The notes under the pieces: generated by a model | The model's database searches: none | Told to the model about the DNA's origin: nothing | Seen by the model: only the letters and a program-made list of their open reading frames with translations | Position numbers and translations under genes: made by a program | Origin: Nocardiopsis alba DSM 43377 | Lineage (GTDB): Bacteria > Actinomycetota > Actinomycetes > Streptosporangiales > Streptosporangiaceae | Direction of reading: 5' to 3' | DNA length: 64,000 bases | Assembly: GCF_000341225.1 (NCBI RefSeq) | Contig: NZ_ANAC01000011.1 | Location: 372,001-436,000, forward strand | Part shown: positions 34,863-45,127 of the stretch, piece after piece | Position numbering within the stretch: position 1 is the stretch's first letter | Layout: the number at the start of each line of letters is the position of its first letter

Positions 34863-36043
34863 GCCGACCACGGTAGCCAGGCGGAGAGGCGCCATCCACC
34901 ATCGTCCGTCCGCCCGTGCTCCAATCTTCCCGAGGCCAACGAGACCCGTTCGGCGAGACCGACCAGCCCCTGCCCGGCCCCCGTCCTCTCGGAACGGGCC
35001 GGACCGCTCCCCGTGGGCGGTGCGGGGGCGCCGTTGACCACCTCCACGGTCAGGCCCTCTCCCGCGCCGCCGGAGATCCGTACCCGGGTATCGGATCCGG
35101 GCGCGTGTTTGCGCGCGTTCGTCAGTCCCTCCTGGACGATCCGATAGGCCGTGCGCCCGGTCCGCTCGGGGACCTCGCCGGAGTACTCCTCCACGAACTC
35201 CACGCCCGCCCCCGTGTTCCCGGCCTCGGACACCAGCTGGTCCAGGTCCGCCATGGTGGGCTGGGGGAGCTCGCCCACCGGCGCGCGCAGTACCCCGATC
35301 ACCTCGCGCAGGTCCTGGAGGGCCTGGTGCGCGCTCTCCCGGATCACCCCGGCGGAGCGGGCGATCTCCTCCGGGGGAGCGTCCGGCCGGTACTCCAGAG
35401 CGCCCGCGTGCACGCTGAGCAACGACAGGCGATGCCCCAGCACGTCGTGGATCTCGCGGGCGATCGACTCCCGGACACGATGCTGTGCCCGTTCGGCCCG
35501 CAACCGTGCCTCGGCCTCGGCGTGCACGGCCCGCTCCCGTAGGGAGTCGAACAGTTGACGACGGTGCTGTACCGAAAGCCCCCAACCGGCCGCCGCGCCC
35601 TGGAAGACCGCGCTCAACAGGAACGCCGTCACCAACGGTGTGTCGTACGGGTCGGGATGGACCAGGGCGCCGATGTAGGACGAGAGGAAGCTCAGCGCCA
35701 ACACCGCCAGCCCCACCTTGGGCGGGCGGTGGACGCACAGAGAGAACAGGGCGACCAGCATCGCTCCACCGGCGAGCGGGAAGAAGGCGGAGACAGCGAC
35801 CAGGGCCACCGCGATCTGTACCGGCCACCGGCGTCGCCACCACAGGGCGGTGCAAGCGGCCAGGGCGGTGAGCTGCTCGGCGACCCGGAAAGGGTCCGGT
35901 GGGGACGGCGGGGCGGGTTCGCCGGGCAGGGTCATCGCCCCCAGGAACCCAAAACCCAGCGCGGTCAGGAACATCAGGGAGTCCACGACCCAGTCCCGCG
36001 CTCCGCGTCGGTACCGCTGCCGGGAGGAGGTCGTGTCGTTCAT
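34859..36043 (-). CDS. sensor histidine kinase (HisKA_3 type)
   Basis: 394 residues: four or five N-terminal membrane helices with very short outside loops (about residues 20-165), a coiled linker, the phospho-acceptor box SIAREIHDVLGHRLSLLSVH, and an HATPase_c domain (EGLTNARKHAP N-box, GQGLVGLAERV G-box). Absence of a large outer domain suggests sensing within the membrane. It phosphorylates the response regulator encoded just downstream. Confidence 0.92.
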   Translation of the reverse strand: MNDTTSSRQRYRRGARDWVVDSLMFLTALGFGFLGAMTLPGEPAPPSPPDPFRVAEQLTALAACTALWWRRRWPVQIAVALVAVSAFFPLAGGAMLVALFSLCVHRPPKVGLAVLALSFLSSYIGALVHPDPYDTPLVTAFLLSAVFQGAAAGWGLSVQHRRQLFDSLRERAVHAEAEARLRAERAQHRVRESIAREIHDVLGHRLSLLSVHAGALEYRPDAPPEEIARSAGVIRESAHQALQDLREVIGVLRAPVGELPQPTMADLDQLVSEAGNTGAGVEFVEEYSGEVPERTGRTAYRIVQEGLTNARKHAPGSDTRVRISGGAGEGLTVEVVNGAPAPPTGSGPARSERTGAGQGLVGLAERVSLASGRLEHGRTDDGGWRLSAWLPWSA

Positions 36044-36222
36044 CGCCTCGGAGTCTAGGCAGCGTACGCGTCGAGGGGGAGAAGGGCGCGGCGACTCGAT
36101 ACCGAAGGCCGCGCGGGATCCTACTTTGGTCGTGTCCCCGTGCCGAAGGAAACGACCTCGGCGAGGGAGGGGGACACCGTCGACCGATCCGGCGGAGGGG
36201 GGCGTCTTCCTAGGCTCCTGTC

Positions 36223-36468
36223 ATGCGCAAGGTACTCCAGGGCCTGGGGGTCCTCCTCTTCCTCATGGGCGTCAGCGGGGCCATCGACCGGATCTGGGCC
36301 CAGCCGATCATGGGCGTCGTGCTCAACGCCTTCGATCGTCACGTCGTGTCCGCGATCCCCCGGCTCGAAGAGAACGCGCTCCTGGCCGGTCTCGGGCTCG
36401 CCGTCTGCGGGATCGTGCTCGTCGTGGCGATGGAATCGCTCTCCCCACGCCGCAGAGGACTCACCTGA
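36223..36468 (+). CDS. small two-helix membrane protein
   Basis: 81 residues with two hydrophobic helices (about residues 5-27 and 50-70) and a basic C-terminus (LSPRRRGL). I recognise no family. No ribosome-binding site precedes the ATG, but TAGGCT lies 6 nt upstream, so it may be leaderless. It lies divergent from the two-component system genes. Confidence 0.6.
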   Translation: MRKVLQGLGVLLFLMGVSGAIDRIWAQPIMGVVLNAFDRHVVSAIPRLEENALLAGLGLAVCGIVLVVAMESLSPRRRGLT

Positions 36469-36563
36469 TTCCTCCGGTCGTGTCGTTTCACGCCCGTTTC
36501 ACGCGTGGCACTAGGTAGCGTCGACAGGCGGAGCAGCCGTGCGTGAACCTGGGGGATCACCCG

Positions 36564-37379
36564 ATGAGCACATTGGTCACCGGCGCCACCGGACAGGTGG
36601 GTCGACGTGTCCTGACCGAACTGCGCAGACGCGGCCTGCCCGCCGCGGGGGCCTCCAGGGACGGTGAGGTACGGCTCGACTGGACCGACACCGGCAGCTG
36701 GAACCACGCCTTGGAGGGGGTGGAGAGCCTGTTCGTGACGGTCCCCATGGCCAGTGGGCTGGCAGAGAGGGCCGGGGCCTTCATGGAACGGGCCGTCGAG
36801 AAAGGGGTCGGAACCGCGGTACTGGTCACCGCCATGGGCGCCGAGAGCGGTCCGCCCGACTCCGAACAGCGTGTCCTGGAACGCAGGATCCGGGAACTGT
36901 TCGATCAGTGGACCGTGGTGCGGCCCAACTGGCTGGACCAGGACTTCACCGAGGGGCTCTTCGCCCGGATCGCCCGTTCGCGCCGAGGGCGTCTGGAGTT
37001 GCCGCTGTCCAAGCGCGCCGAGGTCAGCTTCGTGGACGCCAAGGACGTGACCGACACCGTCGTCGCGGCCCTCACCGACAAGAGGCACCACGAGCACGAG
37101 TACACGCTCACCGGCCCGAACCCGGTCTCCTTCCGCGACGTGGTGCGGATGACCAAGGGGACCGAGAGCCCCGTGTGGCGGTACAAGAAGGTGGACGAGG
37201 CCGGGTTCTACTTCCGGGCCACGAACATGGGCTGGTCCGACCGGTACGTGGACACGCTCAACGAGCGCTTCCGGGCCATCGCCGACGGAAAGGCGGCCCG
37301 GGTCACCGACGACGTGCGCCGGGCCCTGGGACGGGATCCGGTGCCGATGGCCAAGTTCATCCGGGAGTCCGTGCTCTGA
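36564..37379 (+). CDS. NmrA-like NAD(P)-dependent reductase / epimerase family protein
   Basis: 271 residues of the atypical SDR (NmrA/SDR_a5) group. The N-terminal TLVTGATGQVGRRVL is the Rossmann nucleotide motif; VLVTAMGAE replaces the catalytic strand, and VRPNWLDQDF is family-typical. There is no YxxxK, as in NmrA-like redox sensors and quinone-type reductases. ATG with GGGGGA 7 nt upstream was preferred over the GTG 21 bp earlier. It converges on the acyl-CoA dehydrogenase gene. Confidence 0.85.
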   Translation: MSTLVTGATGQVGRRVLTELRRRGLPAAGASRDGEVRLDWTDTGSWNHALEGVESLFVTVPMASGLAERAGAFMERAVEKGVGTAVLVTAMGAESGPPDSEQRVLERRIRELFDQWTVVRPNWLDQDFTEGLFARIARSRRGRLELPLSKRAEVSFVDAKDVTDTVVAALTDKRHHEHEYTLTGPNPVSFRDVVRMTKGTESPVWRYKKVDEAGFYFRATNMGWSDRYVDTLNERFRAIADGKAARVTDDVRRALGRDPVPMAKFIRESVL

Positions 37380-37383
37380 ACGA

Positions 37384-37425
37384 CCCCGGCCCCGGCCGTG
37401 TCGACGGACACGGCCTGGGCCGGGG
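37384..37425. terminator. bidirectional terminator
   Basis: A 19-bp stem with a single mismatch and a GACG loop fills the 54-bp gap between two convergent genes. Confidence 0.8.
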
Positions 37426-37433
37426 AACGCGGC

Positions 37434-38588
37434 CTACTTGAGGAGCTGGCGGGCCATCACCATGCGCTGGATCTGGTTGGTGCCCTCATAGATCTGGGTG
37501 ATCTTGGCGTCGCGCATCATGCGCTCCAGAGGGAAGTCCTTCACGTAGCCGGCGCCGCCCAGGAGCTGCACGGCGTCGGTGGTGATCTCCATGGCGACGT
37601 CGGAGGCGTAGCACTTGGCGGCCGCGCCGTAGAAGGCCAGGTCGTCGTCGTTGCGCTCGGACTTGGCGGCGGCCACGTAGACCATCTGGCGGGCGGTCTC
37701 CAGCTTCATCGCCATGTCGGCCAGCATGAACTGGACGCCCTGGAACTCGGCGATGGCCTTGCCGAACTGCTTGCGCTCCTTGACGTAGGCCACGGCGTGG
37801 TCCAAGGCGCCCTGGGCGATACCGACGGCCTGGGCGCCGATGGTGACGCGGGTGTGGTCCAGGGTGCGCAGGGCGATCTTCAGCCCCTCGCCGGGGGCGC
37901 CGACGATGCGGTCGCCCGGGACGAGCACGTCGTCGAAGAACAGCTCACGGGTGGGGGAGCCCTTGATGCCCAGCTTGCGCTCGGGCTCGCCCAGGGTGAA
38001 GCCCGCGTCGTCGGCGTGCAGGACGAACGCCGAGACGTTGCGGCCGCGGCGGCCCTCGGGGTCGGTGACGGCGAGCACCGTGTAGTACTCGCTGACACCG
38101 GCGTTGGTGATCCACGACTTCTGGCCGTTGAGCACCCAGTCGTCGCCCTTCGGGGTGGCCTGGGTGCGCATGGAGGCGGTGTCGGAACCGGCCTCGCGCT
38201 CGGACAGGCCGTAGGAGAACATCGCCTCGCCGCGGGCCACGGGGGTCAGGTAACGCCGCTTGACGTCCTCGGAGGCGCCCAGGATCAGCGGCATCGTGCC
38301 GAGCTTGTTCACCGCGGGGATGAGGGAGGAGGAGGCGCACACGCGAGCGACCTCCTCGATGATGATGCAGGTCGCGAGGGCGTCGGCGCCCACACCCTCG
38401 TAGTCCTCGGAGATGTGCGCGGCGTGGAAGTCCGTCGCGGTCAGGGCGTCGAGGGCGTCCTGAGGGAAGGCCGATTTCTCGTCCACCTCGGCGGCGTGCG
38501 GCGCGATCTTGTCCTCGGCCACGGAGCGCACCGCCGCGCGCAGCTCCTCGTGCTCCTCGCTGGTCTTGAACAGGTCGAAGTCGCTCAT
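37434..38588 (-). CDS. acyl-CoA dehydrogenase
   Basis: 384 residues of the FAD-dependent acyl-CoA dehydrogenase family (short/branched-chain type). YGLSEREAGSD and WITNAG are the FAD/substrate signatures; the catalytic base Glu is E368 in IYEGTNQIQRM. It makes 2-enoyl-CoA in fatty-acid or branched-chain amino-acid breakdown. The promoter region carries two operator-like palindromes shared with the divergent TetR gene, so it is probably the TetR target. Confidence 0.93.
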   Translation of the reverse strand: MSDFDLFKTSEEHEELRAAVRSVAEDKIAPHAAEVDEKSAFPQDALDALTATDFHAAHISEDYEGVGADALATCIIIEEVARVCASSSLIPAVNKLGTMPLILGASEDVKRRYLTPVARGEAMFSYGLSEREAGSDTASMRTQATPKGDDWVLNGQKSWITNAGVSEYYTVLAVTDPEGRRGRNVSAFVLHADDAGFTLGEPERKLGIKGSPTRELFFDDVLVPGDRIVGAPGEGLKIALRTLDHTRVTIGAQAVGIAQGALDHAVAYVKERKQFGKAIAEFQGVQFMLADMAMKLETARQMVYVAAAKSERNDDDLAFYGAAAKCYASDVAMEITTDAVQLLGGAGYVKDFPLERMMRDAKITQIYEGTNQIQRMVMARQLLK

Positions 38589-38605
38589 GTTCTTCCCCGG
38601 TGTCT

Positions 38606-38638
38606 GGCACTAAGTGCCGCTGTATGGCATTCAGTGCC
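38606..38638. promoter_or_regulatory. tandem TetR-type operators
   Basis: GGCACTAAGTGCC (perfect) and GGCATTCAGTGCC (one arm changed) are 20 bp apart centre to centre, close to two helical turns, between the divergent acyl-CoA dehydrogenase and TetR genes. They fit a FadR/TetR-type repressor controlling both. Confidence 0.75.
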
Positions 38639-38727
38639 AGAATAGAGGGTGGGGGTGGTGAAGTACACCGCCCGGGGCGGCGGTCGTGAACGAGGCGCGC
38701 CGGCACTCCGGTGGGGAGGAGACGGTC

Positions 38728-39444
38728 ATGGGTTCGAACGGCGAACGCGCCGCGCGCGGCGGACAGCAGCGCGCCGAGACCCGCGAGGTGGTCCTGGCCG
38801 CGGTGCGGCTGTTCACCGAGGAGGGCTACGAGGCCACCACGATGGCGGGCATCGCCGAGACCACGGGGGTCAGCCGCAGGAGCCTCTTCCGACGTTTCGG
38901 CTCCAAGGAGGACGTCCTCTTCGCCGAGCACGACGAGTTGTTCGAGACGGTCGTGCGCTACATGGAGGCCTCTCCGGAACCTCCTCTGGACACGGTGGTC
39001 TCCGCCGCGCGGTTGGTCTTCCAGGGATACGTGCGCGACCCCGAGATCACGGTGCCCCGCTACCGGCTGGTGCGCGCCCACGATCGGTTGCGCGACCGGG
39101 AGGTGGCGATGACCGCGCGCTACCAGGCGGCCTTCAGCCACCATCTGGCCGAGCACGCCGGAGGCGGGCGCCCCTCCTTGGAGGCGGAGGTGGTCGCCGC
39201 GGCCCTGATCGCCGCGCACAACCACGTGCTGCGCGGTTGGCTGCGCGACCCGGAGGCGGAGGGGATCTGGGAACGCTTCGACCGGGCCATGGGACGGGTC
39301 CGCGCCATGGCCGGGCCGCTGTTCGAGGGGCCGCGAGGGGGCGAGGGACGCGAGGACCGGGTCCTGGTGGCGGTCTATCCGAGCGGCGTGGAACGCGCGG
39401 AACTCCTGCGGAGGGTGGCCTCGGCGGTCGACGAACGAGGGTGA
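38728..39444 (+). CDS. TetR family regulator of the divergent acyl-CoA dehydrogenase
   Basis: 238 residues. TetR DNA-binding domain at about residues 15-60 (AETREVVLAAVRLFTEEGYEATTM, IAETTGVSRRSLFRRFGSKEDVL); C-terminal helical ligand domain of the large-pocket kind, in line with an acyl-CoA ligand. ATG was chosen for its GGGGAGGAGA site; GTG at 38686 would add 14 residues. Location and the operator pair suggest it represses itself and the dehydrogenase gene. Confidence 0.88.
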   Translation: MGSNGERAARGGQQRAETREVVLAAVRLFTEEGYEATTMAGIAETTGVSRRSLFRRFGSKEDVLFAEHDELFETVVRYMEASPEPPLDTVVSAARLVFQGYVRDPEITVPRYRLVRAHDRLRDREVAMTARYQAAFSHHLAEHAGGGRPSLEAEVVAAALIAAHNHVLRGWLRDPEAEGIWERFDRAMGRVRAMAGPLFEGPRGGEGREDRVLVAVYPSGVERAELLRRVASAVDERG

Positions 39445-39580
39445 GCCCTCCGGCGGCTTCCCGGCGCGACCTCCACGTGTGCGTTCTCCCATCGGTTCCG
39501 GTCGTTCGCGCGCCCGCGCGAGCGTAGTCTGGACGGGGCCGGAAAACGGGAGACGAGACGAAGCGAGGCGAACGGCGGGG

Positions 39581-41203
39581 ATGAGCGTGGACACGACGGG
39601 CGCGACCAAGCAGGAGACCGAGGTCGCCCACGAGGCCGCCCGACGGAGGACGTTCGCCGTCATCTCCCACCCGGACGCCGGTAAGTCGACGCTCACCGAG
39701 GCCCTGGCGCTGCACTCGGCGGCCATCTCCTCCGCCGGCGCCGTGCACGGCAAGGGCGACCGTCGCGGGGTCACCTCCGACTGGATGGAGATGGAGCAGG
39801 ACCGAGGGATCTCCATCACCTCGGCCGCGTTGCGCATCGACTACGACGACCGCGTCCTCAACCTGTTGGACACCCCCGGTCACGCCGACTTCTCTGAGGA
39901 CACCTACCGGGTGCTCTCCGCCGTCGACTGCGCGATCATGCTGCTGGACTCGGCCAAGGGCCTGGAGCCGCAGACCCTGAAGCTGTTCGACGTGTGCCGG
40001 GCCCGGAAGATGCCGGTCATCACGTTCGTCAACAAGTGGGACCGTCCGGGCCGGGAGCCGCTGGAGCTCCTGGACGAGATCGAGCAGCGCATCGGTCTGC
40101 GTCCCACCCCGCTCAACTGGCCGGTGGGCATCGCCGGCGACTTCCGGGGGCTGGTCGACCGTCGCTCGGGCACCTACACCAAGATGACCCGGACCCCCGG
40201 TGGCGCGCGCAAGGCCATCGAGGAGGTCCTGGACCCCGACCGCGCCGCCGAGGTCGAGCTGGACGCCTGGACCCAGGCTCAGGAGGAGATCGAGCTGTTG
40301 GAGGCGCTGGGCGCCGACTTCGACCCCGAGTCCTTCATGGCTGGGGAGTCCTCCCCGGTGCTGTTCGGCGCGGCGCTGTCCAACTTCGGCGTCGGTCAGC
40401 TGCTGGAGGCGATCGTGGGACTGGCCCCGGCGCCCTCGGCCAAGGTCGACGAGAAGGACGCGCCCCGGGCGGTGGAGACCCCGTTCTCCGGCCAGGTGTT
40501 CAAGATGCAGGCCAACATGGACAAGAACCACCGCGACCGGATGGCCTTCGTCCGGGTCAGCTCGGGGCGCTTCGAACGCGGGATGGTGCTCACCCACGCG
40601 GTGACGGGGCGTCCGTTCGCGACCAAGTACACCCAGGCGGTCTTCGGCGCGGACCGTTCCACGATCGACACGGCCTTCCCGGGCGACGTCATCGCCCTGG
40701 TCAACGCCCAGGCGCTGTCGGTGGGGGACACCCTCTACGACGGCCCCAAGGTGATCTACCCGCCGATCCCGAGCTTCGCCCCGGAGCACTTCGTGGTGGC
40801 CCGGGCCAAGGACGCGGGCAAGTACAAGCAGTTCCAGCGGGGGATCGCCCAGCTGGACGCCGAGGGCGTCGTCCAGGTGCTGACCTCGGACGTGCGCGGT
40901 GAGCAGGCCCCGGTCCTGGCCGCGGTGGGCCCCCTCCAGTTCGATGTGGTCAAGCACCGGATGGAGCAGGAGTTCCGCAGCCCGATCGACGTCTCGCCGC
41001 TGGACTACTCGGTGGCGCGTCGCACCGACGCCGAGTCCGCTCCGGTGCTGCACGGGCTGTCCGGCGCCGAGGTGCTGCGTCGTCGTTCCGACGACGAGTT
41101 GTTGGTGCTGGTGCACAACAAGTGGCGTCTCAAGGTGATCGAGCGCGACCATCCGTCGTTGTGGATGGAGGCGTTGCTCGCCGGCGGTGTCGACGAGTCG
41201 TAG
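39581..41203 (+). CDS. prfC: peptide chain release factor 3
   Basis: 540 residues of RF3, the translational GTPase that recycles RF1/RF2 after termination. G domain: SHPDAGKSTLTEAL (G1), RGISITSA (G2), LLDTPGHADFSEDT (G3), VNKWDRPGR (G4). The C-terminal YFKQ-like domains follow, with KMQANMDKNHRDRMAFVRVSSGRFERGM typical of RF3 rather than EF-G. The ATG was taken where RF3 homology starts; a GCGGGG lies just before it. Confidence 0.93.
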   Translation: MSVDTTGATKQETEVAHEAARRRTFAVISHPDAGKSTLTEALALHSAAISSAGAVHGKGDRRGVTSDWMEMEQDRGISITSAALRIDYDDRVLNLLDTPGHADFSEDTYRVLSAVDCAIMLLDSAKGLEPQTLKLFDVCRARKMPVITFVNKWDRPGREPLELLDEIEQRIGLRPTPLNWPVGIAGDFRGLVDRRSGTYTKMTRTPGGARKAIEEVLDPDRAAEVELDAWTQAQEEIELLEALGADFDPESFMAGESSPVLFGAALSNFGVGQLLEAIVGLAPAPSAKVDEKDAPRAVETPFSGQVFKMQANMDKNHRDRMAFVRVSSGRFERGMVLTHAVTGRPFATKYTQAVFGADRSTIDTAFPGDVIALVNAQALSVGDTLYDGPKVIYPPIPSFAPEHFVVARAKDAGKYKQFQRGIAQLDAEGVVQVLTSDVRGEQAPVLAAVGPLQFDVVKHRMEQEFRSPIDVSPLDYSVARRTDAESAPVLHGLSGAEVLRRRSDDELLVLVHNKWRLKVIERDHPSLWMEALLAGGVDES

Positions 41204-41976
41204 TCGGCCTTCGGCGACCCGCCCGCCTTTTTCGGCAAAGGTCGTTCCCGTTGTTCACCACGCGTTCGCGGGCGTCACCGGTTGTATCTCCCGGTGCCTT
41301 CTTCCAGGGCAATTGCCGAGCCGGTTCGGGACCAAGGTCGGTGTTCCCGACGGCACACCGACGGGGTCGATGTGCCCTCTTCTCCGAACGAGTGTGAAAT
41401 CTCGTTCTCGGCACACATATCCGCTCCACGGGATGGGTAGGAAAAGGTGCTTCCTGTGGCCTCGGGGGCTCCAGGGGTGCGGATCAGAGGCCAAGATCAC
41501 CGAGTCCGGGGCACCCCGCGTCGACCCTCTTGATCAGGGCGAAGGTACCCTGATTCCAGGCCACTAGGGCGTGTTCGAACACCTGGTCGCACCAGGCCCC
41601 ATCAGGGTATGTCCGGATCTGTGAAGGACGTTCCCGCCGGGGGGTGCGGGTGGGGCTCGAGCGGCCCAGGGGACCGGTCCAGGAGGCCGGCGGGAGGTGG
41701 GCGGGAGAACCCCGTCACCGTCCGTCGTGTCTCAGGGCGATCGCGGTGTTATCGATGGTCGGCAAAGTTTGTAAATCTTCACCCTGTGGTAATTATCCTC
41801 ACGTCTGGGTATGTGTTGCATGTCACCTGTTCGTGAATCGGTGAAACTTATATGATTTTGCTTAACTGTCGTTTAACAAAACAGAACAATAACGAGTGAA
41901 TCAAGAACGTGGCGGCGGATCGCCCCGCGTTCGATGCACCTCACGTATCCCCCGCCTGGAAAGGTTGACCTCGGGC
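41204..41976. other. long intergenic region (773 bp) before citrate synthase
   Basis: No convincing gene on either strand; open frames are short, lack ribosome sites and do not resemble any protein I know. It contains a cluster of competing inverted repeats (41531-41606) and an A+T-rich last 150 bp, with TATGAT at about 41850 as the best -10 candidate for the citrate synthase gene. Its length next to a central metabolic gene suggests elaborate control or a small RNA. Confidence 0.6.
41531..41606. promoter_or_regulatory. switch-like set of inverted repeats
   Basis: ATCAGGG (41532) and a second ATCAGGG (41600) can each pair with the single CCCTGAT (41547) between them. Inside lie GTGTTCGAACAC (41570-41581) and CCTGG-TCGCA-CCAGG (41581-41595), which share a base. 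Mutually exclusive folds are possible if the DNA is transcribed; otherwise the elements may be protein sites. Confidence 0.4.
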
Positions 41977-43263
<1,287 letters not shown>

Positions 43264-43299
43264 CCGCGCCCGAACGCCCCTCGCGGGCACACGCGTGAC

Positions 43300-43330
43300 C
43301 GCCCGCCCACGTCGACGACGTGGGCGGGCG
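43300..43330 (+). terminator. terminator after gltA
   Basis: A perfect 14-bp stem (CGCCCGCCCACGTC and its complement) with a 3-nt loop, 37 nt after the stop. Confidence 0.85.
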
Positions 43331-43487
43331 ATCGTGTGTCCGGGGGTCGCGTGGGTCACGTGAGACGGGTGTAGAACCTCCCTTTCCTTGTCCTTTGCGT
43401 ACTTTCTGTCATCAGTGTGCGACGTTGAGGGAAGTGGCAAAGAGCAACCCCGTACAGATGCGGGGCCGCACGAGGGGGGATCTGCTC

Positions 43488-44297
43488 ATGGTCCGGAACG
43501 CGTTGGCCGGTGACATGCTCGGTGAGCTGAGCCGGCACTGGTGGGTCTTGGTCGTACGCGGTGGCGCGGCCGTGATCTTCGGCCTTCTGGCCCTGATCTG
43601 GCCCGGGATGACCCTGCTGGCCCTGGCCATCGTCTTCGGTGTCTACGCGCTCGTGGACGGCATCGCCCTGGGAGTCTTCGCCTACCGGGCGGAGCCGGGC
43701 ACGAGGACGCCTCTGATCGTCCAGTCGGTGATCGGCGTCCTGCTCGGTCTGGGGGCGCTCTTCTGGCCGGTCGTCGCGATCCTCGCCCTGGTCTTCCTGA
43801 TCGGTGCCTGGGCGATCGTCACCGGTATCGCCGAGATGGTCACGGCCGTACGGTTGCGCTCCCGCATCGACTCCGAATGGATGCTGATCTTCGTCGGAGC
43901 CCTGTCGGTGATCTTCGGTCTGATGCTGTGGTTCTGGCCGTTGGCCGGCGCCCAGGCCGTCGTCCTCGTGGTCGCGGTCTACGCGATCGTCTTCGGTGTG
44001 GTCATGGCCGTGGCCGGCTTCCGTCTGAAGGGGTCGGCCGACACCCTCGCCGAGGACGAGGGCGGCGCGATGACCGCGGACGCCGACGATCGGACGACCG
44101 CCGAGACGGAGGGGACCTCCGAGGAGGAGCGGGAGGTGAGCCCCTTCGACGAGGGGTACGCCGACGGTTACCGCGCCGGCTACGAAGGCGACCGGAACGC
44201 CCCGCGTGAGAACACCGAGGAGAACGAGACGGTCGACCCGAGGGCGGGGCGTCACCGCGCGCCGAAGAAGCGCCCCGACGACCCCGGCGCCCTCTGA
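43488..44297 (+). CDS. HdeD family (DUF308) membrane protein
   Basis: 269 residues. Six membrane helices in three pairs (about residues 18-185), with the HdeD/DUF308 repeats WWVLVVRGGAAVIFGLLALIWPGMTLLALAIVFGVYALVDG and a similar third pair. The C-terminal 80 residues are acidic and disordered, with a Tyr/Gly patch DEGYADGYRAGYEGDR. E. coli HdeD helps in acid resistance; a link to the gadB-glsA operon 9 kb away is only a thought. GGGGGGA before the ATG fixes the start. Confidence 0.85.
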   Translation: MVRNALAGDMLGELSRHWWVLVVRGGAAVIFGLLALIWPGMTLLALAIVFGVYALVDGIALGVFAYRAEPGTRTPLIVQSVIGVLLGLGALFWPVVAILALVFLIGAWAIVTGIAEMVTAVRLRSRIDSEWMLIFVGALSVIFGLMLWFWPLAGAQAVVLVVAVYAIVFGVVMAVAGFRLKGSADTLAEDEGGAMTADADDRTTAETEGTSEEEREVSPFDEGYADGYRAGYEGDRNAPRENTEENETVDPRAGRHRAPKKRPDDPGAL

Positions 44298-44333
44298 GAG
44301 GATTCCAGGGGGTACGTCCCACCGAGATCGATC

Positions 44334-44383
44334 GAGGGCCGAGTCGGCCGTCCCGGAGGACCGGGGCGATCGGCTCGGCCCTC
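44334..44383 (+). terminator. long-arm hairpin after the HdeD gene
   Basis: GAGGGCCGAG and CTCGGCCCTC pair perfectly around a 30-nt loop that can fold further. Confidence 0.5.
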
Positions 44384-44436
44384 CTCCGTGTCCCGGCCCG
44401 TCCGGGCGCCACCCCCAGAGAACGTAAGGACCCCTC

Positions 44437-44976
44437 ATGGACCATCTCGTCGTCGTCACCGGAGGCCCGGGTTCGGGCAAGACGACGCTCATCGATCACC
44501 TGGCCGGGCTCGGGTACGCGCGTACGGTGGAGGCCGGGCGGGCGATCATCCGCGACCAGCGGGACATCGACGGCCCGGGTCTGGCCTGGCGGGACGACGC
44601 CCTCTTCGCGGAACTGATGCTCTCCTGGGAGATCCGTTCGCACCGCGAGGCCTCCCTCCTCGACGGGCCGGTCTTCTGTGATCGGGGCGTGCCCGATCTG
44701 ATCGGCTACCACCTCCTGCAAGGGCGTCCCGTCCCCGAGCACGTACGGGAGGCCGCCCGACTGTTCCGCTACCACCGTCGCGTCCTCCTTGCCCCGCCCT
44801 GGCCGGAGATCTTCTCCGGAGACGGAGAACGGCACCAGTCCCCGGAGGAGGCCGAACGCACCTTCGAGGCGATGCGCGAGGCCTACCCCTCCTGCGGCTA
44901 CGAGGTCGTCCTCCTGCCCAGGGTCCCCGTAGTCGAGCGGGCCCGCTTCGTTCTGGACACCCTCGCCCGGGGATGA
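44437..44976 (+). CDS. AAA-family P-loop ATP-binding protein
   Basis: 179 residues. Walker A GGPGSGKTTLI at residues 9-19 and a FCDRGVPDLIGY Walker-B-like strand, followed by an Arg-rich helix and APPWPEIFSGDGERHQSPEEA, which are typical of the AAA_28 family (small nucleotide- or substrate-kinase-like proteins). The RHQSPEEAERTFEAM lid resembles kinases of vitamin or sugar type. Substrate unknown. The gene stands alone between the HdeD and PknG loci. Confidence 0.83.
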   Translation: MDHLVVVTGGPGSGKTTLIDHLAGLGYARTVEAGRAIIRDQRDIDGPGLAWRDDALFAELMLSWEIRSHREASLLDGPVFCDRGVPDLIGYHLLQGRPVPEHVREAARLFRYHRRVLLAPPWPEIFSGDGERHQSPEEAERTFEAMREAYPSCGYEVVLLPRVPVVERARFVLDTLARG

Positions 44977-45127
44977 CCGGATCGGCGGAACACCTCGGGG
45001 GAGCCCTCGACACACGTGTGGCCGTACGTGGCCGTAACGCGGGAATCCCTTGTGGTTCGGGGGGTGCGACGCCACACTCGTTCTAAGCACGAAGAGTGGA
45101 GAGTCGGAGTACGGCGGCTCGGTGGGG

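Noticed and set aside
41204..41976. Short open frames in the prfC-gltA gap as real genes
   Set aside because: They have no ribosome sites, irregular codon usage and no recognisable sequence; the gap is better explained as regulatory.
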